Assembly (NCBI GenBank): GCA_031292555.1
Contig: JARLGV010000061.1
Location: 1 to 51,860 of the forward strand
Length of the DNA: 51,860 nucleotides
Direction: 5' to 3'
Origin: Fimbriimonas sp.
GTDB taxonomy: Bacteria; Armatimonadota; Fimbriimonadia; Fimbriimonadales; Fimbriimonadaceae
In this document: positions 8,712 through 16,733 of the stretch, piece after piece
Position numbering within the stretch: position 1 is the stretch's first letter
Layout of the letters: the number at the start of each line of letters is the position of its first letter
The notes under the pieces: model-generated
Database searches by the model: none
What the model was told of the DNA's origin: nothing
What the model saw: only the letters and a program-made list of their open reading frames with translations
Translations under genes and position numbers: made by a program

Positions 8712-8854
8712 GCGTCGCGCTTACGAAGACGAGTCGTCTGTTGCTTCTTCCCGTCGACGCGCGGCGCCTTGAATTCGGGCGGAGCGGACGATTCGTGGAC
8801 TTCGCGGATCTTTGCCAGCGCTTCCTTGATCTCTTTCTTCGATTTGCGTTCCAC
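8708..8854 (-). CDS. Small basic hypothetical protein (48 aa)
   Basis: A short frame starting at GTG 8854, just downstream of the DUF1801 gene on the same strand, encodes a charged, mostly helical peptide (ERKSKKEIKEALAKI then a Lys/Arg-rich tail ending RLRKRDA). Its composition is protein-like and unlike the shadow frames around it. Its stop overlaps the stop of the convergent flavoprotein gene by 3 bases. There is no clear ribosome-binding site, so it may be translated by coupling, or it may be a frameshifted C-terminus of the DUF1801 gene. Function unknown. Confidence 0.4.
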   Translation of the reverse strand: MERKSKKEIKEALAKIREVHESSAPPEFKAPRVDGKKQQTTRLRKRDA

Positions 8855-8862
8855 GTCTAAGA

Positions 8863-9306
8863 CTACTCGGCTGCCGATCCATTCCGGCTTTTTTTCTTGC
8901 GATTGGCCCTCATCTCGGTCGCAATCCTCACGAATTCGGGCGACGCATCGATAATGTCGTGGATCGACGCTTCTGGCAGATCCGCGTAATTCTTGAACTT
9001 GATGCAGCTCTTGCCGGTCAGAAACTTCTTGAGGGGCGCCTCGTTTCGCTCCCGCAACTTCGCCGATCCGTAGAACGCCATCATGTGGAACGTCGTGAAT
9101 CCGCCGCTTCGCGGCCCCAGGGCGAACATAAACATGCCGCCCGGCATGGTGTAGGTCAGGAGCCCCCCAAACCACTTCCCTTCGTCCACCACCTCGACCA
9201 CATCCGGACATACCTGCATGATTAGGTTCCGGATCGCGTCGATGTTCGCCGCTTGCTCCTCCGTGCACTGCGATTGGTACTGTCGGTAACCTTCGTCGGT
9301 CAGCAT
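8863..9306 (-). CDS. DUF1801 domain protein
   Basis: A 147-residue protein of the YdhG-like/DUF1801 fold. The conserved core runs from IDAIRNLIMQVCPDVVEVVDEGKWFGGLLTY through FALGPRSGGFTTFHMMAF, ending with a KKFLTGKSCIKFKN segment (the Gxx.I+F motif of the family). The Lys/Arg-rich C-terminus is typical. Members are cytoplasmic and of undefined function; some are iron-chaperone-like. The ATG at 9306 fits the family N-terminus; a TTG at 9345 is an alternative that would nearly abut the upstream DUF3472 gene (stop 9358), suggesting an operon. Confidence 0.75.
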   Translation of the reverse strand: MLTDEGYRQYQSQCTEEQAANIDAIRNLIMQVCPDVVEVVDEGKWFGGLLTYTMPGGMFMFALGPRSGGFTTFHMMAFYGSAKLRERNEAPLKKFLTGKSCIKFKNYADLPEASIHDIIDASPEFVRIATEMRANRKKKSRNGSAAE

Positions 9307-9357
9307 AACCCCGACATGATCGCCTGAAAGGCGCTCCCTCGTCAATGACCCGCTCGA

Positions 9358-10224
9358 TCAGGGCAGGCTGGGCAGCTTTTCCAACTCGCGTACGATCCGG
9401 CCCGGTAGCTTCCGCTCCTTTACCGTGAGGATTCCCTTGCCTGGCTCGGCCTTGATCAGTTGCGAGTGAGGCCGCAGCGCCTTCGCAAAAACCGGTTCCA
9501 GGGCCGAATCGTCCCCCTCCGCGAGGTAGAACGAGTCGTTCAGAACGCCCCACTTGCCGTCTCCGCCGCCGTTCGTAACGTTCTCCATGTCGCGCGGACT
9601 GGTTCCTAGCCACATTCGATAGAGCGCCAGCTTCGGCTTTGACCGCTCCTCGCCCATCCAGTTTTCGAGGAAGCCGTTAAGCCCGCCGCCGAACGTGGTG
9701 ACCGAGACATGGCCGTCGTTCGGGTTGGAGATAGTCGCCTCATGTACCCAACGCCGGAGGATGTCGTCGTAGAAATACAGCTTCGTGAGGGTGTTCGCCT
9801 GGGTTGCGTCCTGCACCTTGGTCACGTAGTAGCGGTAAGTTTTGCCAAGCTTCCAATCGTAATCCAGGTGAGTGTGGGCGCCGGTGCCTTCGCCCCCGAA
9901 CCGGCTCCCCTGGGTGCGGCTCTCCTGCTCGACGATCGACGGATGCAGGGTCGGCGACGTGTCCCAGATCGAGAAGATCACGTTGTGACGGCCGCCTCCC
10001 TGGTCCTGGATGCCGGTATAGCCCCCTGCCGGGGCGCCGGGCCACCACGTGCAGCCGCAGTAGTAGATGAACTTGTTGGTCGACAGCACTTCGATCTCGC
10101 CGTACAGGCAGGTGAACTTCTTGTCGGTCGACGTCGGCTTCCACCAGAGGTGCTGGCCATAGGCGCATGTCGAGGCCACGCTTAAGGCGGCAAGGGTCGT
10201 TCCGATGGTCAGACAAGTTCTCAT
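9358..10224 (-). CDS. Secreted DUF3472 protein
   Basis: A 288-residue exported protein with a signal peptide (MRTCLTIGTTLAALSVASTCAYG). The core contains GGYTGIQDQ...GRHNVIFSIWD and W.GEGTGAHTHLDYDW-like segments, the hallmark of DUF3472, a beta-rich domain found in secreted proteins of polysaccharide degraders. It continues with a second beta-rich half (WVHEATISNPNDG, FGGGLNGFLENW). No catalytic residues are established for the family; a role in carbohydrate binding or hydrolysis is an inference from context. It lies between the CE2-like esterase and the DUF1801 gene, all leftward. Confidence 0.75.
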   Translation of the reverse strand: MRTCLTIGTTLAALSVASTCAYGQHLWWKPTSTDKKFTCLYGEIEVLSTNKFIYYCGCTWWPGAPAGGYTGIQDQGGGRHNVIFSIWDTSPTLHPSIVEQESRTQGSRFGGEGTGAHTHLDYDWKLGKTYRYYVTKVQDATQANTLTKLYFYDDILRRWVHEATISNPNDGHVSVTTFGGGLNGFLENWMGEERSKPKLALYRMWLGTSPRDMENVTNGGGDGKWGVLNDSFYLAEGDDSALEPVFAKALRPHSQLIKAEPGKGILTVKERKLPGRIVRELEKLPSLP

Positions 10225-10296
10225 TCGTTCAGTTCCAGGCAGGATCGCTGCTTCGAATCCTATTCGGCGCGGCTAACACCGGGCGAAAATCGTCGG

Positions 10297-11466
10297 CTAG
10301 CGTCCCCACACGTTCGGGAGGCGCTCGATGTGGCCGGCCAGTTCGCGCGCCATCTCCTCTTGCTCGTCGAAACGCGGATGCCCCGGCGTGCCCTTGCCGA
10401 CTCGTTTGAATGGGAAGTAGTGGACGCAGTCGGTCATGCGCGTCCGGCGAAACTCCTCGGCCACCTCTTGAATCGCCCGGTCCCACTCCATGTCGTGCAT
10501 GAGGATTGTGGTGATGAGCACGAACTGCGCCTTCGGGTAGTGCGAGCGCAGGCCGTCCAGCAGCCGCTTGTACGTCTCCTTCCAGATTGTGCGCTTCGTC
10601 GGGTCGGCAACCTCTCCTCCCCGGGCGTCGTTTTGGCCTACCGCGATGACCACGACATGGGGGATGAAGCGCAAGAAGTCCCAAGGCGTCTGTTGGCCGC
10701 CGATCGGGTTGAGCTTGTCCCACGTCGTTTCGAGCCCGATGGTGTTCGCCAGCTCCCCGCCGAACCATCCGGTGTGATCAAGGAGGGATAGACCGCCGAT
10801 CCCCTGGACGTTGGCATCCGCATGCAGTAGCCGGGCGGTGGTGGCGCCCAAACCCCAGTAGCCGTCATTGATGAAGTCGTTCGGGTTAGCGTAGTCGATC
10901 GTCGGGTCAGGCTGCCCTTCGTATCCGAAGGCGAGGGTCGCCGCCCCCGACGTCACCGAGTCTCCGAAGAACTCGATCCTCCGTCGCGATCGCGCCGGCG
11001 GATCCTCCAGCTTGGCCCCCTTGTCGAGCCACATCCCTTTGAACTTGGCGACTCCGCCATAGGTGTCTTGCCGGCGATAGACTTCCAGATTGTGGGTCCG
11101 GCTGGGGAGTCCGATCGCCGCGACGTAGGCTCGGTCCTGTCCGGACAAAAGCTGTATCGGAATTTCCGGTCCGTCGTCGATCCGCACGCCAAAGCTGTTG
11201 GCAGGCCCGTAGGTGTCCTCCTCGAACCGGAGTGCCAGCGATCGGCCGCTGAAGCGGGTCCGGAATCCGGTTGCCGAGTAGGCGAAGCTCGCCGCCTTCG
11301 GGTCCTCGAATCCGATCCGCCCGTAGAACTGGAGGTGCGGATTGTCTGCGGAAAACCACTCGGCGTTCGGGTCGGTTTTGCCCTGGTCGGTAGCAGCGTT
11401 CGCTCCGATCACAAGGAGAGCCGACAGGGCCGAGCCGAAGAGAAGCACCAAGTACCAGTTCATCAC
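10297..11466 (-). CDS. Secreted CE2-like SGNH carbohydrate esterase
   Basis: A 389-residue exported esterase. A signal peptide (about residues 1-25) precedes an N-terminal jelly-roll of about 120 residues and then an SGNH hydrolase domain. The nucleophile is Ser170 in FFGDSVTSG; block III is seen in VIAVGQNDA; the C-terminal GHPRFDEQ contains the likely catalytic His, with no conventional DxxH, as in CE2 enzymes. Members deacetylate xylan or glucomannan side chains. This fits the xylan/arabinan theme of the window. The gene is monocistronic or leads the DUF3472 gene, 72 bp downstream. Confidence 0.82.
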   Translation of the reverse strand: MMNWYLVLLFGSALSALLVIGANAATDQGKTDPNAEWFSADNPHLQFYGRIGFEDPKAASFAYSATGFRTRFSGRSLALRFEEDTYGPANSFGVRIDDGPEIPIQLLSGQDRAYVAAIGLPSRTHNLEVYRRQDTYGGVAKFKGMWLDKGAKLEDPPARSRRRIEFFGDSVTSGAATLAFGYEGQPDPTIDYANPNDFINDGYWGLGATTARLLHADANVQGIGGLSLLDHTGWFGGELANTIGLETTWDKLNPIGGQQTPWDFLRFIPHVVVIAVGQNDARGGEVADPTKRTIWKETYKRLLDGLRSHYPKAQFVLITTILMHDMEWDRAIQEVAEEFRRTRMTDCVHYFPFKRVGKGTPGHPRFDEQEEMARELAGHIERLPNVWGR

Positions 11467-11594
11467 ACCGGCTTCGAGTTTAGCCGCGCCAGGGGCCCGT
11501 TGGTCCGCCGATTAGGAGATTGTAGAAGCGTTGGCGATAGATACAGGTTCACTAGCCCGCGCGCGGGAGAAAGAGGTATATTTCAACACTGTCT

Positions 11595-11679
11595 GGGGAG
11601 TTGCCCGAGTGGCCAATGGGAACAGACTGTAAATCTGTCGGCGATGCCTTCGTAGGTTCGAATCCTACACTCCCCACCA
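11595..11679 (+). tRNA. tRNA-Tyr (anticodon GUA)
   Basis: The cloverleaf has acceptor GGGGAGT/ACTCCCC, an encoded ACCA end, an anticodon loop CTGTAAA (anticodon GUA) and the long variable arm typical of bacterial tRNA-Tyr. It lies 63 bp upstream of tRNA-Thr on the same strand, probably in one transcript. Confidence 0.96.
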
Positions 11680-11742
11680 TAGTGCCGAGTGATTCCGCGT
11701 GCCGTACAAGCGGGAAAGTTACCCGGTAGCATATACGCATAA

Positions 11743-11817
11743 GCCCCCGTAGCTCAGCGGCAGAGCACTTCTTTGGTAAAGAAGAGGTCAGAGGTTCGAT
11801 TCCACTCGGGGGCTCCA
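11743..11817 (+). tRNA. tRNA-Thr (anticodon GGU)
   Basis: Acceptor GCCCCCG/CGGGGGC, anticodon stem CTTCT/AGAAG with loop TTGGTAA (anticodon GGU), T loop TTCGATT and encoded CCA. The Tyr-Thr order is as in many bacterial tRNA-tuf clusters, but no tuf gene follows here. Confidence 0.96.
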
Positions 11818-11845
11818 GTTTCTCACAGTCCGAGCCATCGCTCCA

Positions 11846-12976
11846 CTATTTGCGAGTAACGTCGGCCTTCATCAGGACCACGGCATAGGGGTTCCACGTT
11901 GACATCGTGAAGTAGATTCGGACCCCGCGGTGGATAGCCCTAAAGTAGGATGGGATCATATAAGGACCGTATTCGCCACCCCAATCCCGTTCGCGCCCTG
12001 GATCGCTCATGCCGTCCTTCCCGCTTCCGATATGCATGAACTTGCCGTAGCCATCCTTGTGAGGATCGAAGAGGATCAATGGATCGCTCCAGGGGCCGAT
12101 GGGCGATGGGGACGTTCGAAGAACGATCCCACGCGGATGTCCGCTGTTGTAAGTCATCAACCACTGATGGAGTTGGGGCGACCAAGCAACCGACACCTCC
12201 CCGATCTCCTCGTGAACGAACAGAGGCTGGGCATCGGACTCGCTTCGGCTCCAGCCACTTCCACTCCAATACCGAATCGCCGAAGGGCGTTCCACATCGA
12301 AGAGTGGCAGACAGGCAAGCCTGGGGCTGCTTCGGCGGTATTCACGTCCGCTGGCGAAGAACAAAACCGCCTTGCCGCCCGTCTTCGGTAGGCCCGGAAC
12401 GTCCGACATGTTCACTACGACTGGCGACACGTTGATAAAGTGGTTGCGTGAAAGCTCGAATACTTGCTCCCATCGTTTTCCATCATCTGAGCGAGCGAGA
12501 ACGCTGCGGCCCATGATTTCTCCCCGGGGCCCTCGTGAATGGTCTGTCGTGTACACGGCATACATGTGCCCGTTGGCACTGAATCCGCCCGTCGGGACCT
12601 CGAATCCACCGAGCGATACACCTGGAATATGAACGGCCTCGTACTTTCCGTCTTCGGCCTTTATGAACTCGAGAGGCAGGCCGTCTTCCGGATTCCGATC
12701 CTCACAAAACGCGATCGCATCGCCATCGACAGGACGGTCCTGCGTGTTCGGGCCAACTGGCCAGGTATCTCCGAATAGGAATACGAGACGCCCCTTGTAT
12801 TCGAAGGAAGCTCCAAGGTCGGTTCCGCGAATGCCGGCCCGGGTCTCGGTCTGATTCTCGGCGGGACGTCCACGTTGCCGATCGGTTTCGCCGATGACCT
12901 GCGAGATCTTCTCGACATTGGCGACGTGAAGATCCGAAACTGAACCTCCCAGCAGGAAAAGGAAAATCGACAACAT
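11846..12976 (-). CDS. DUF4185 beta-propeller protein, exported
   Basis: A 376-residue protein with a short N-terminal hydrophobic segment (LSIFLFLLGGSVSDL). The body reads as a five-bladed propeller of the DUF4185 type: GTDLGASFEYKGRLVFLFGDTW, then VPTGGFSANGHMYAVYTTDHS, SVLARSDDGKRWE and EVSVAWSPQLHQWLMTYN, ending with MSTWNPYAVVLMKADV. The fold resembles GH43/GH32-type propellers, but no catalytic triad is established. Start at ATG 12976; the open frame extends further upstream only as a shadow of the next gene. It is the last gene of a leftward cluster with the AraR-like repressor, prepilin and small membrane protein, so it may bind or cut the same glycan. Confidence 0.78.
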   Translation of the reverse strand: MLSIFLFLLGGSVSDLHVANVEKISQVIGETDRQRGRPAENQTETRAGIRGTDLGASFEYKGRLVFLFGDTWPVGPNTQDRPVDGDAIAFCEDRNPEDGLPLEFIKAEDGKYEAVHIPGVSLGGFEVPTGGFSANGHMYAVYTTDHSRGPRGEIMGRSVLARSDDGKRWEQVFELSRNHFINVSPVVVNMSDVPGLPKTGGKAVLFFASGREYRRSSPRLACLPLFDVERPSAIRYWSGSGWSRSESDAQPLFVHEEIGEVSVAWSPQLHQWLMTYNSGHPRGIVLRTSPSPIGPWSDPLILFDPHKDGYGKFMHIGSGKDGMSDPGRERDWGGEYGPYMIPSYFRAIHRGVRIYFTMSTWNPYAVVLMKADVTRK

Positions 12977-13013
12977 GGGTTTTGGCCGGTCCACTCGGGC
13001 CGGCCGATGAGCA

Positions 13014-13214
13014 CTATTGAGTCGTGGAAGGCTTCTTTTGGAGCGCCGGATTCTGCCCCGCCGACATGAAGGCCTTTTTGACGGCGGGCGGCATCGACTC
13101 GACGCCTTGGGTTTGCGGCCCAGACGTCCCAATTCGAATCAGGAAGAACCCGATGACGATTGCCACAACTGCAACGATCGCCACTACGACCCCAGTAGGC
13201 AAGGAGTTTTTCAT
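13014..13214 (-). CDS. Small single-pass membrane protein, prepilin partner (module 1)
   Basis: A 66-residue protein with one strong N-terminal membrane helix (about residues 7-26, VVVAIVAVVAIVIGFFLI) followed by a polar tail of about 40 residues rich in Pro, Gln, Ala and Lys. No family recognised. It begins 15 bp after the prepilin gene. A run of nine G residues on its coding strand lies 4 nt before the ATG, where a ribosome-binding site is expected. Equivalent small genes follow each of the other three prepilin genes in this window, which supports it being real and a functional partner. Confidence 0.7.
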   Translation of the reverse strand: MKNSLPTGVVVAIVAVVAIVIGFFLIRIGTSGPQTQGVESMPPAVKKAFMSAGQNPALQKKPSTTQ

Positions 13215-13229
13215 TGTGCCCCCCCCCGA

Positions 13230-14075
13230 CTAGCCTCTACAAGCCGCAATCGGATCTTGCGCCTTATCGTCTTGAATCGTGTAGTCGCTTGGACAGGAGC
13301 TATACATTCGCTTGGATTTGGCATGGCCATCGCAATACGCGATGTTGTTCTGCCCGTTAAATGCTCCAGCCTTAAGTGGGTCGGTGATGTCCCAGCCGTA
13401 ATAGCCGATCGACATGTAGCCGCATGGGAGTTGTCCGTTCACTTCGAGGTCGTGATCTCCTACGTTCCAAAGGTCCGGGAACTTGGCGTTTATGAACAAA
13501 TAGGTTTGAGCAGGGACGGCAACTGAAGTTGCGCTCACATTCAGGCCATCGGGACGAATGGGCCCATAGTGGCCCCACCCGCCGGAATTATCCGTCCACT
13601 TATCGAATCCCGAGTTGCAGTTTGCCCATGCGCCGCGGTCCTCCGTGTTGATTGCCCCGTACGAGATATCGATTGAGTAAGAGTTGGCGCCGGTCTTCTT
13701 TGCAAGGCCGGCATCGTACAGTTTGGTCCACGCCCAGAACGGCCAATCTGTACTGGTCCAAGTGAAGCCATACGCCGGTGACTTGAAGATCTGCGCGTTC
13801 TTGATATACGGCATGATCATCAGATAGTAGAGTTCATCCTGGTAGCTGCCGTCTGGCTGCAGAGCGCCATAGTGGGCCGGCGAGTGGTAGGTGTCATCGT
13901 AGTCGTTCAGATAGAGGGCCTCCGCAGTTCCCATCTGCTTCAAGTTGGAAAGGTCGCTCGTCTTCTTTGCAGCCAACTTGGCTTGAGCAAAGACGGGGAA
14001 CAGAATGGCGGCAAGGATCGCGATGATCGCGATGACGACAAGAAGTTCAATTAGGGTGAAACCGCTTCGTTTCAT
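13230..14075 (-). CDS. Prepilin-type protein with DUF1559/PulG-like architecture (module 1)
   Basis: A 281-residue type II pseudopilin-like protein. The short basic leader MKRSG is followed by FTLIELLVV, the prepilin peptidase site (G at -1, F at +1, Glu at +5), and a hydrophobic helix ending FPVFAQAK. The beta-rich C-terminal domain ends with the prepilin-associated H-X9-DG motif, but the His is replaced by Phe (F...YCDGH, spacing kept). ATG 14075 is the start; the frame continues upstream only as a shadow of the repressor gene. It sits directly downstream of the AraR-like repressor and upstream of the small membrane protein. Likely displayed at the cell surface or periplasm; exact role unknown. 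Confidence 0.88.
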   Translation of the reverse strand: MKRSGFTLIELLVVIAIIAILAAILFPVFAQAKLAAKKTSDLSNLKQMGTAEALYLNDYDDTYHSPAHYGALQPDGSYQDELYYLMIMPYIKNAQIFKSPAYGFTWTSTDWPFWAWTKLYDAGLAKKTGANSYSIDISYGAINTEDRGAWANCNSGFDKWTDNSGGWGHYGPIRPDGLNVSATSVAVPAQTYLFINAKFPDLWNVGDHDLEVNGQLPCGYMSIGYYGWDITDPLKAGAFNGQNNIAYCDGHAKSKRMYSSCPSDYTIQDDKAQDPIAACRG

Positions 14076-14101
14076 AGTATGTTCAACCGAGGCAAGGGTT
14101 C

Positions 14102-15232
14102 TTAGGTCGTGGCGCCACGAGGCGCGTAAAGAGATGAGTCTAGGACCGCCCGAGATGTCTCTGCGGGCTGAAATCGGGCGGAAACCCGGATAGGTCCCTT
14201 TGGGATAGGTGCGCCAACGATCAAGGATCGAAGGCGGTTGACTGCAGTGAGGCTCACGAGGTCCAATTGCTGAATGACACGATCCAACCGCCATGGCTGG
14301 CGGAAGAAGCTAGGACCAAAATCGTTATAGGTCGCGATTCCGAAATCGACTCCGACCTCCAGGCCAGCAACTCCACATGCCTCGACTAGGGCAACTGCCA
14401 GCCAGTCCTGGCTGCAGAACGCTGCCGTCGGCGGTTCCGCCATCGTCCGCATCGCGATGAGCGCGTCCGTTACGGCCTGGACCATTGTTTCATCGTTGCC
14501 ATCCAAGTGCACGGGAATCCACCGTTCGTAAGGTTTGGTATCGTATCCCAGCCATTCCACTGCCGCTCGATACCCATAGAACCGCTCTCGAATGCTAAGA
14601 GCGAACAGATTGTTGGTACCAAAGAAGGCAATGCGCTGGTGCCCGCGCTCGATCAGGTCGGCAATCGCTGTTTGGGTCGCCTGCACGTTGTCTGTAAGAA
14701 CGGTGATATCCTCGCAGCCTCGCGGCGCTCTATCAATGAGAACCAGAGGAAAGCCCGAGTCGGCAACCGCGCGAAACGCCCCGGCGTTTCCGTCGCCATC
14801 GCAGGGGTAGCAGATTATCCCGTCCACTTCGTTACGCAGTTTGTTTAGGTTATCGGCCTCCCGTTCGAGATCGTTCCGACCGGTGGCAACCACCAAGCGA
14901 GTTCCATCGTCCAACGCATGCTCGATGTGAGTCATGATCTCCGACTGAAGCCGGTTTGACGTGAAATCGGCCATGTAGGCGATCCGACCCACCGTCGTGA
15001 TTTGCGCCTTCTCCGCGACAACGGTTCCCCAACGTCGCTGGCGCACCAGCAGACCTTGGCGCTGCAATTCGCTCAAAGCTCGGTGAGCCGTGTTCCGTGA
15101 AACCCCCATGCGTGCGGCAAGCTCCTCCTCCGATTCGATACGAGATCCGGGGCTTAGCTCTCCGCTGTCGATCCGACCGCTCACTTCTGCGGCGATGGTT
15201 TGCCAGGTCGTCTTCTGCACGTCGCTTTGCAC
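14102..15232 (-). CDS. AraR-like GntR/LacI chimeric transcriptional repressor
   Basis: A 376-residue regulator with a GntR winged helix (residues about 10-75: [33 protein letters not shown]) joined to a LacI/GalR-type periplasmic-binding sensor domain (about 80-365: [52 protein letters not shown]). This is the architecture of Bacillus AraR, the arabinose repressor. GTG start at 15232. It heads a leftward cluster (prepilin, small membrane protein, DUF4185) and is divergent from a sugar ABC importer. A palindrome resembling the AraR box lies between them. The effector is probably a pentose or a short oligosaccharide, by inference. Confidence 0.88.
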   Translation of the reverse strand: MQSDVQKTTWQTIAAEVSGRIDSGELSPGSRIESEEELAARMGVSRNTAHRALSELQRQGLLVRQRRWGTVVAEKAQITTVGRIAYMADFTSNRLQSEIMTHIEHALDDGTRLVVATGRNDLEREADNLNKLRNEVDGIICYPCDGDGNAGAFRAVADSGFPLVLIDRAPRGCEDITVLTDNVQATQTAIADLIERGHQRIAFFGTNNLFALSIRERFYGYRAAVEWLGYDTKPYERWIPVHLDGNDETMVQAVTDALIAMRTMAEPPTAAFCSQDWLAVALVEACGVAGLEVGVDFGIATYNDFGPSFFRQPWRLDRVIQQLDLVSLTAVNRLRSLIVGAPIPKGPIRVSARFQPAETSRAVLDSSLYAPRGATT

Positions 15233-15283
15233 TATACGACATTCAAGTGGGGATAGAAAGGGGTTAATTTCGTTTTGATCTTC

Positions 15284-15297
15284 TTTGTATGCACAAA
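15284..15297. promoter_or_regulatory. AraR-like operator palindrome
   Basis: TTTGT-ATGC-ACAAA is an inverted repeat with 5-bp arms that resembles the half-site pattern of the Bacillus AraR box (ATTTGT...ACAAAT). It lies between the divergent repressor and ABC importer genes and overlaps the -35 element of the importer promoter, the placement expected for repression. Assignment to the adjacent regulator is inferred. Confidence 0.6.
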
Positions 15298-15318
15298 ATG
15301 GCCATCAGTCTCTATAAT
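15290..15318 (+). promoter_or_regulatory. Sigma-70-type promoter of the ABC importer operon
   Basis: A perfect TATAAT (15313-15318) is preceded by TGCACA (15290-15295) at 17-bp spacing. The -35 is poor and is covered by the AraR-like palindrome. The binding-protein gene starts 68 bp downstream of the -10. Confidence 0.55.
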
Positions 15319-15386
15319 AGGGAACATAAGGCCATGCTCATGGGAGAACGCGCCAGCGTCTGGGATCGACAAATGGGGGTTGGGAG

Positions 15387-16733
15387 GTGACGATTCGCCT
15401 TCTTTGCCTGGCCGTAGTCGCGCTCCTCTTGGGCAGAATCGCACTGGTTGCCTCGTCCCCACGGGAGCGAGTGAGTAAGGGATCCGTCACCATCGAAATG
15501 TGCGTTTGGGGGATGCCATTTGAAAACGACCTCTACACCAAGGTTTACATTCCCGAATTCGAACGAGAGAATCCGAGCATAAAGGTCCGGTTTCACCACT
15601 TTGAGGATTACGGCAGCCGCGTCCTCTTAAGTCATGCAGGCGGGATCGCGCCTGACGTTGTTCGCGAGTTCAGCCAAACCGGCATGAACTGGACGCGGCG
15701 AGGGATGAATCTGCCCCTTGATAGGTACATCGACGGCCCAGACGGCATCGACCGTAAGGACTTCGTCCCACTGCTCTGGAACGATCTGCGCTTCAAAGGA
15801 GAGACATTTGCGATCCCCCAGGATATTAACATCCTGGGGCTGTTCTACAACAAAGACCTCTTCGATAAAGCCGCTTTACCTTATCCCAATGAGCACTGGA
15901 CGTGGGCCGATCTCAAGAACGCGGTGGACAAGCTGACCATCTTTCAGCCCGGTACAAGCGCACCGACCCAGAAGGGACTGGACATGGCATGGGGCGGCGA
16001 TTTCTTCCGTCCCTTTATGTACCAAAACGGGGGCCGGATGTGGGATGGGGACAAAGCGGTGTTCGATTCACCCGAAACCGCTGAAGCGCTGGGATTCTAC
16101 CGATCTCTCATGAAGACCTACAGCCTAACTCGGTCCGATGAAGGCCGTGGTGGGCTGGGAGCCGATAAGTTCTTTGGTGCGGGCCGGGTCGCGATGTATC
16201 TCGACGGAAGTTGGATGGTCCCGTCCGTCACGAAGAATTCTCCCAACATTCGATTTGGAGTTGCTCCCTTGCCGCGGGGCAAACTTGCCCTCTCCGTAAG
16301 CGGCAACTGCTCATGGGCCATCGACAGGGAGTCGAAACATCCGGACGAAGCATGGAAGCTGGTGAAGTTCCTCAGCAGCGACTGGGCCCTCAAGAAGTAC
16401 TGGCAGGCCCTTTGGGTAGCGCCGCCGGCACGGTGGTCGGCACTGCGAAGCAAGGAGTTCCACGAGATCACCGGCATTCAAGGCGGAGCCCCTGGGCTGC
16501 GAAATCCAGCCGAATGGCAGGACCGATGCGCTTGGATCGGAAAAGTGCTGGAGAATGGCTGGACCACTCTGGAGTATGCAAACCCCTATACAGATCGGAT
16601 GATGGTGCACTACAACGAGGCCGTGGATAAGGTCCTCATTCAAAACGAAGACCCGCTTCGAGCGCTTCGCCAAGCGGCTGCCGATGCCAATGCCGAAATC
16701 AAGCGATCCAAGGACAGCGAGGTACTGAACTGA
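15387..16733 (+). CDS. ABC transporter sugar-binding protein (family 1)
   Basis: A 448-residue extracellular solute-binding protein. The N-terminus is a hydrophobic signal/anchor (LLCLAVVALLLGRIALVA) without a lipobox Cys. The body shows family-1 features: VWGMPFENDLYTKVYIPEFERENPSIKV, the hinge segment AIPQDINILGLFYNKDLFDKA, and SGNCSWAIDRESKHPDEAWKLVKFLSS. Such proteins deliver oligosaccharides to MalF/MalG-type permeases. GTG start with a purine-rich GGGAG just upstream. First gene of a three-gene operon with two permeases; no ATPase gene is present, so a shared ATPase elsewhere is expected. Confidence 0.9.
   Translation: MTIRLLCLAVVALLLGRIALVASSPRERVSKGSVTIEMCVWGMPFENDLYTKVYIPEFERENPSIKVRFHHFEDYGSRVLLSHAGGIAPDVVREFSQTGMNWTRRGMNLPLDRYIDGPDGIDRKDFVPLLWNDLRFKGETFAIPQDINILGLFYNKDLFDKAALPYPNEHWTWADLKNAVDKLTIFQPGTSAPTQKGLDMAWGGDFFRPFMYQNGGRMWDGDKAVFDSPETAEALGFYRSLMKTYSLTRSDEGRGGLGADKFFGAGRVAMYLDGSWMVPSVTKNSPNIRFGVAPLPRGKLALSVSGNCSWAIDRESKHPDEAWKLVKFLSSDWALKKYWQALWVAPPARWSALRSKEFHEITGIQGGAPGLRNPAEWQDRCAWIGKVLENGWTTLEYANPYTDRMMVHYNEAVDKVLIQNEDPLRALRQAAADANAEIKRSKDSEVLN

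Noticed and set aside
11595-11817. tRNA-tuf operon
   Set aside because: The Tyr-Thr tRNA order suggested it, but no Gly tRNA or tuf gene follows; the next gene is a leftward DUF4185 gene.
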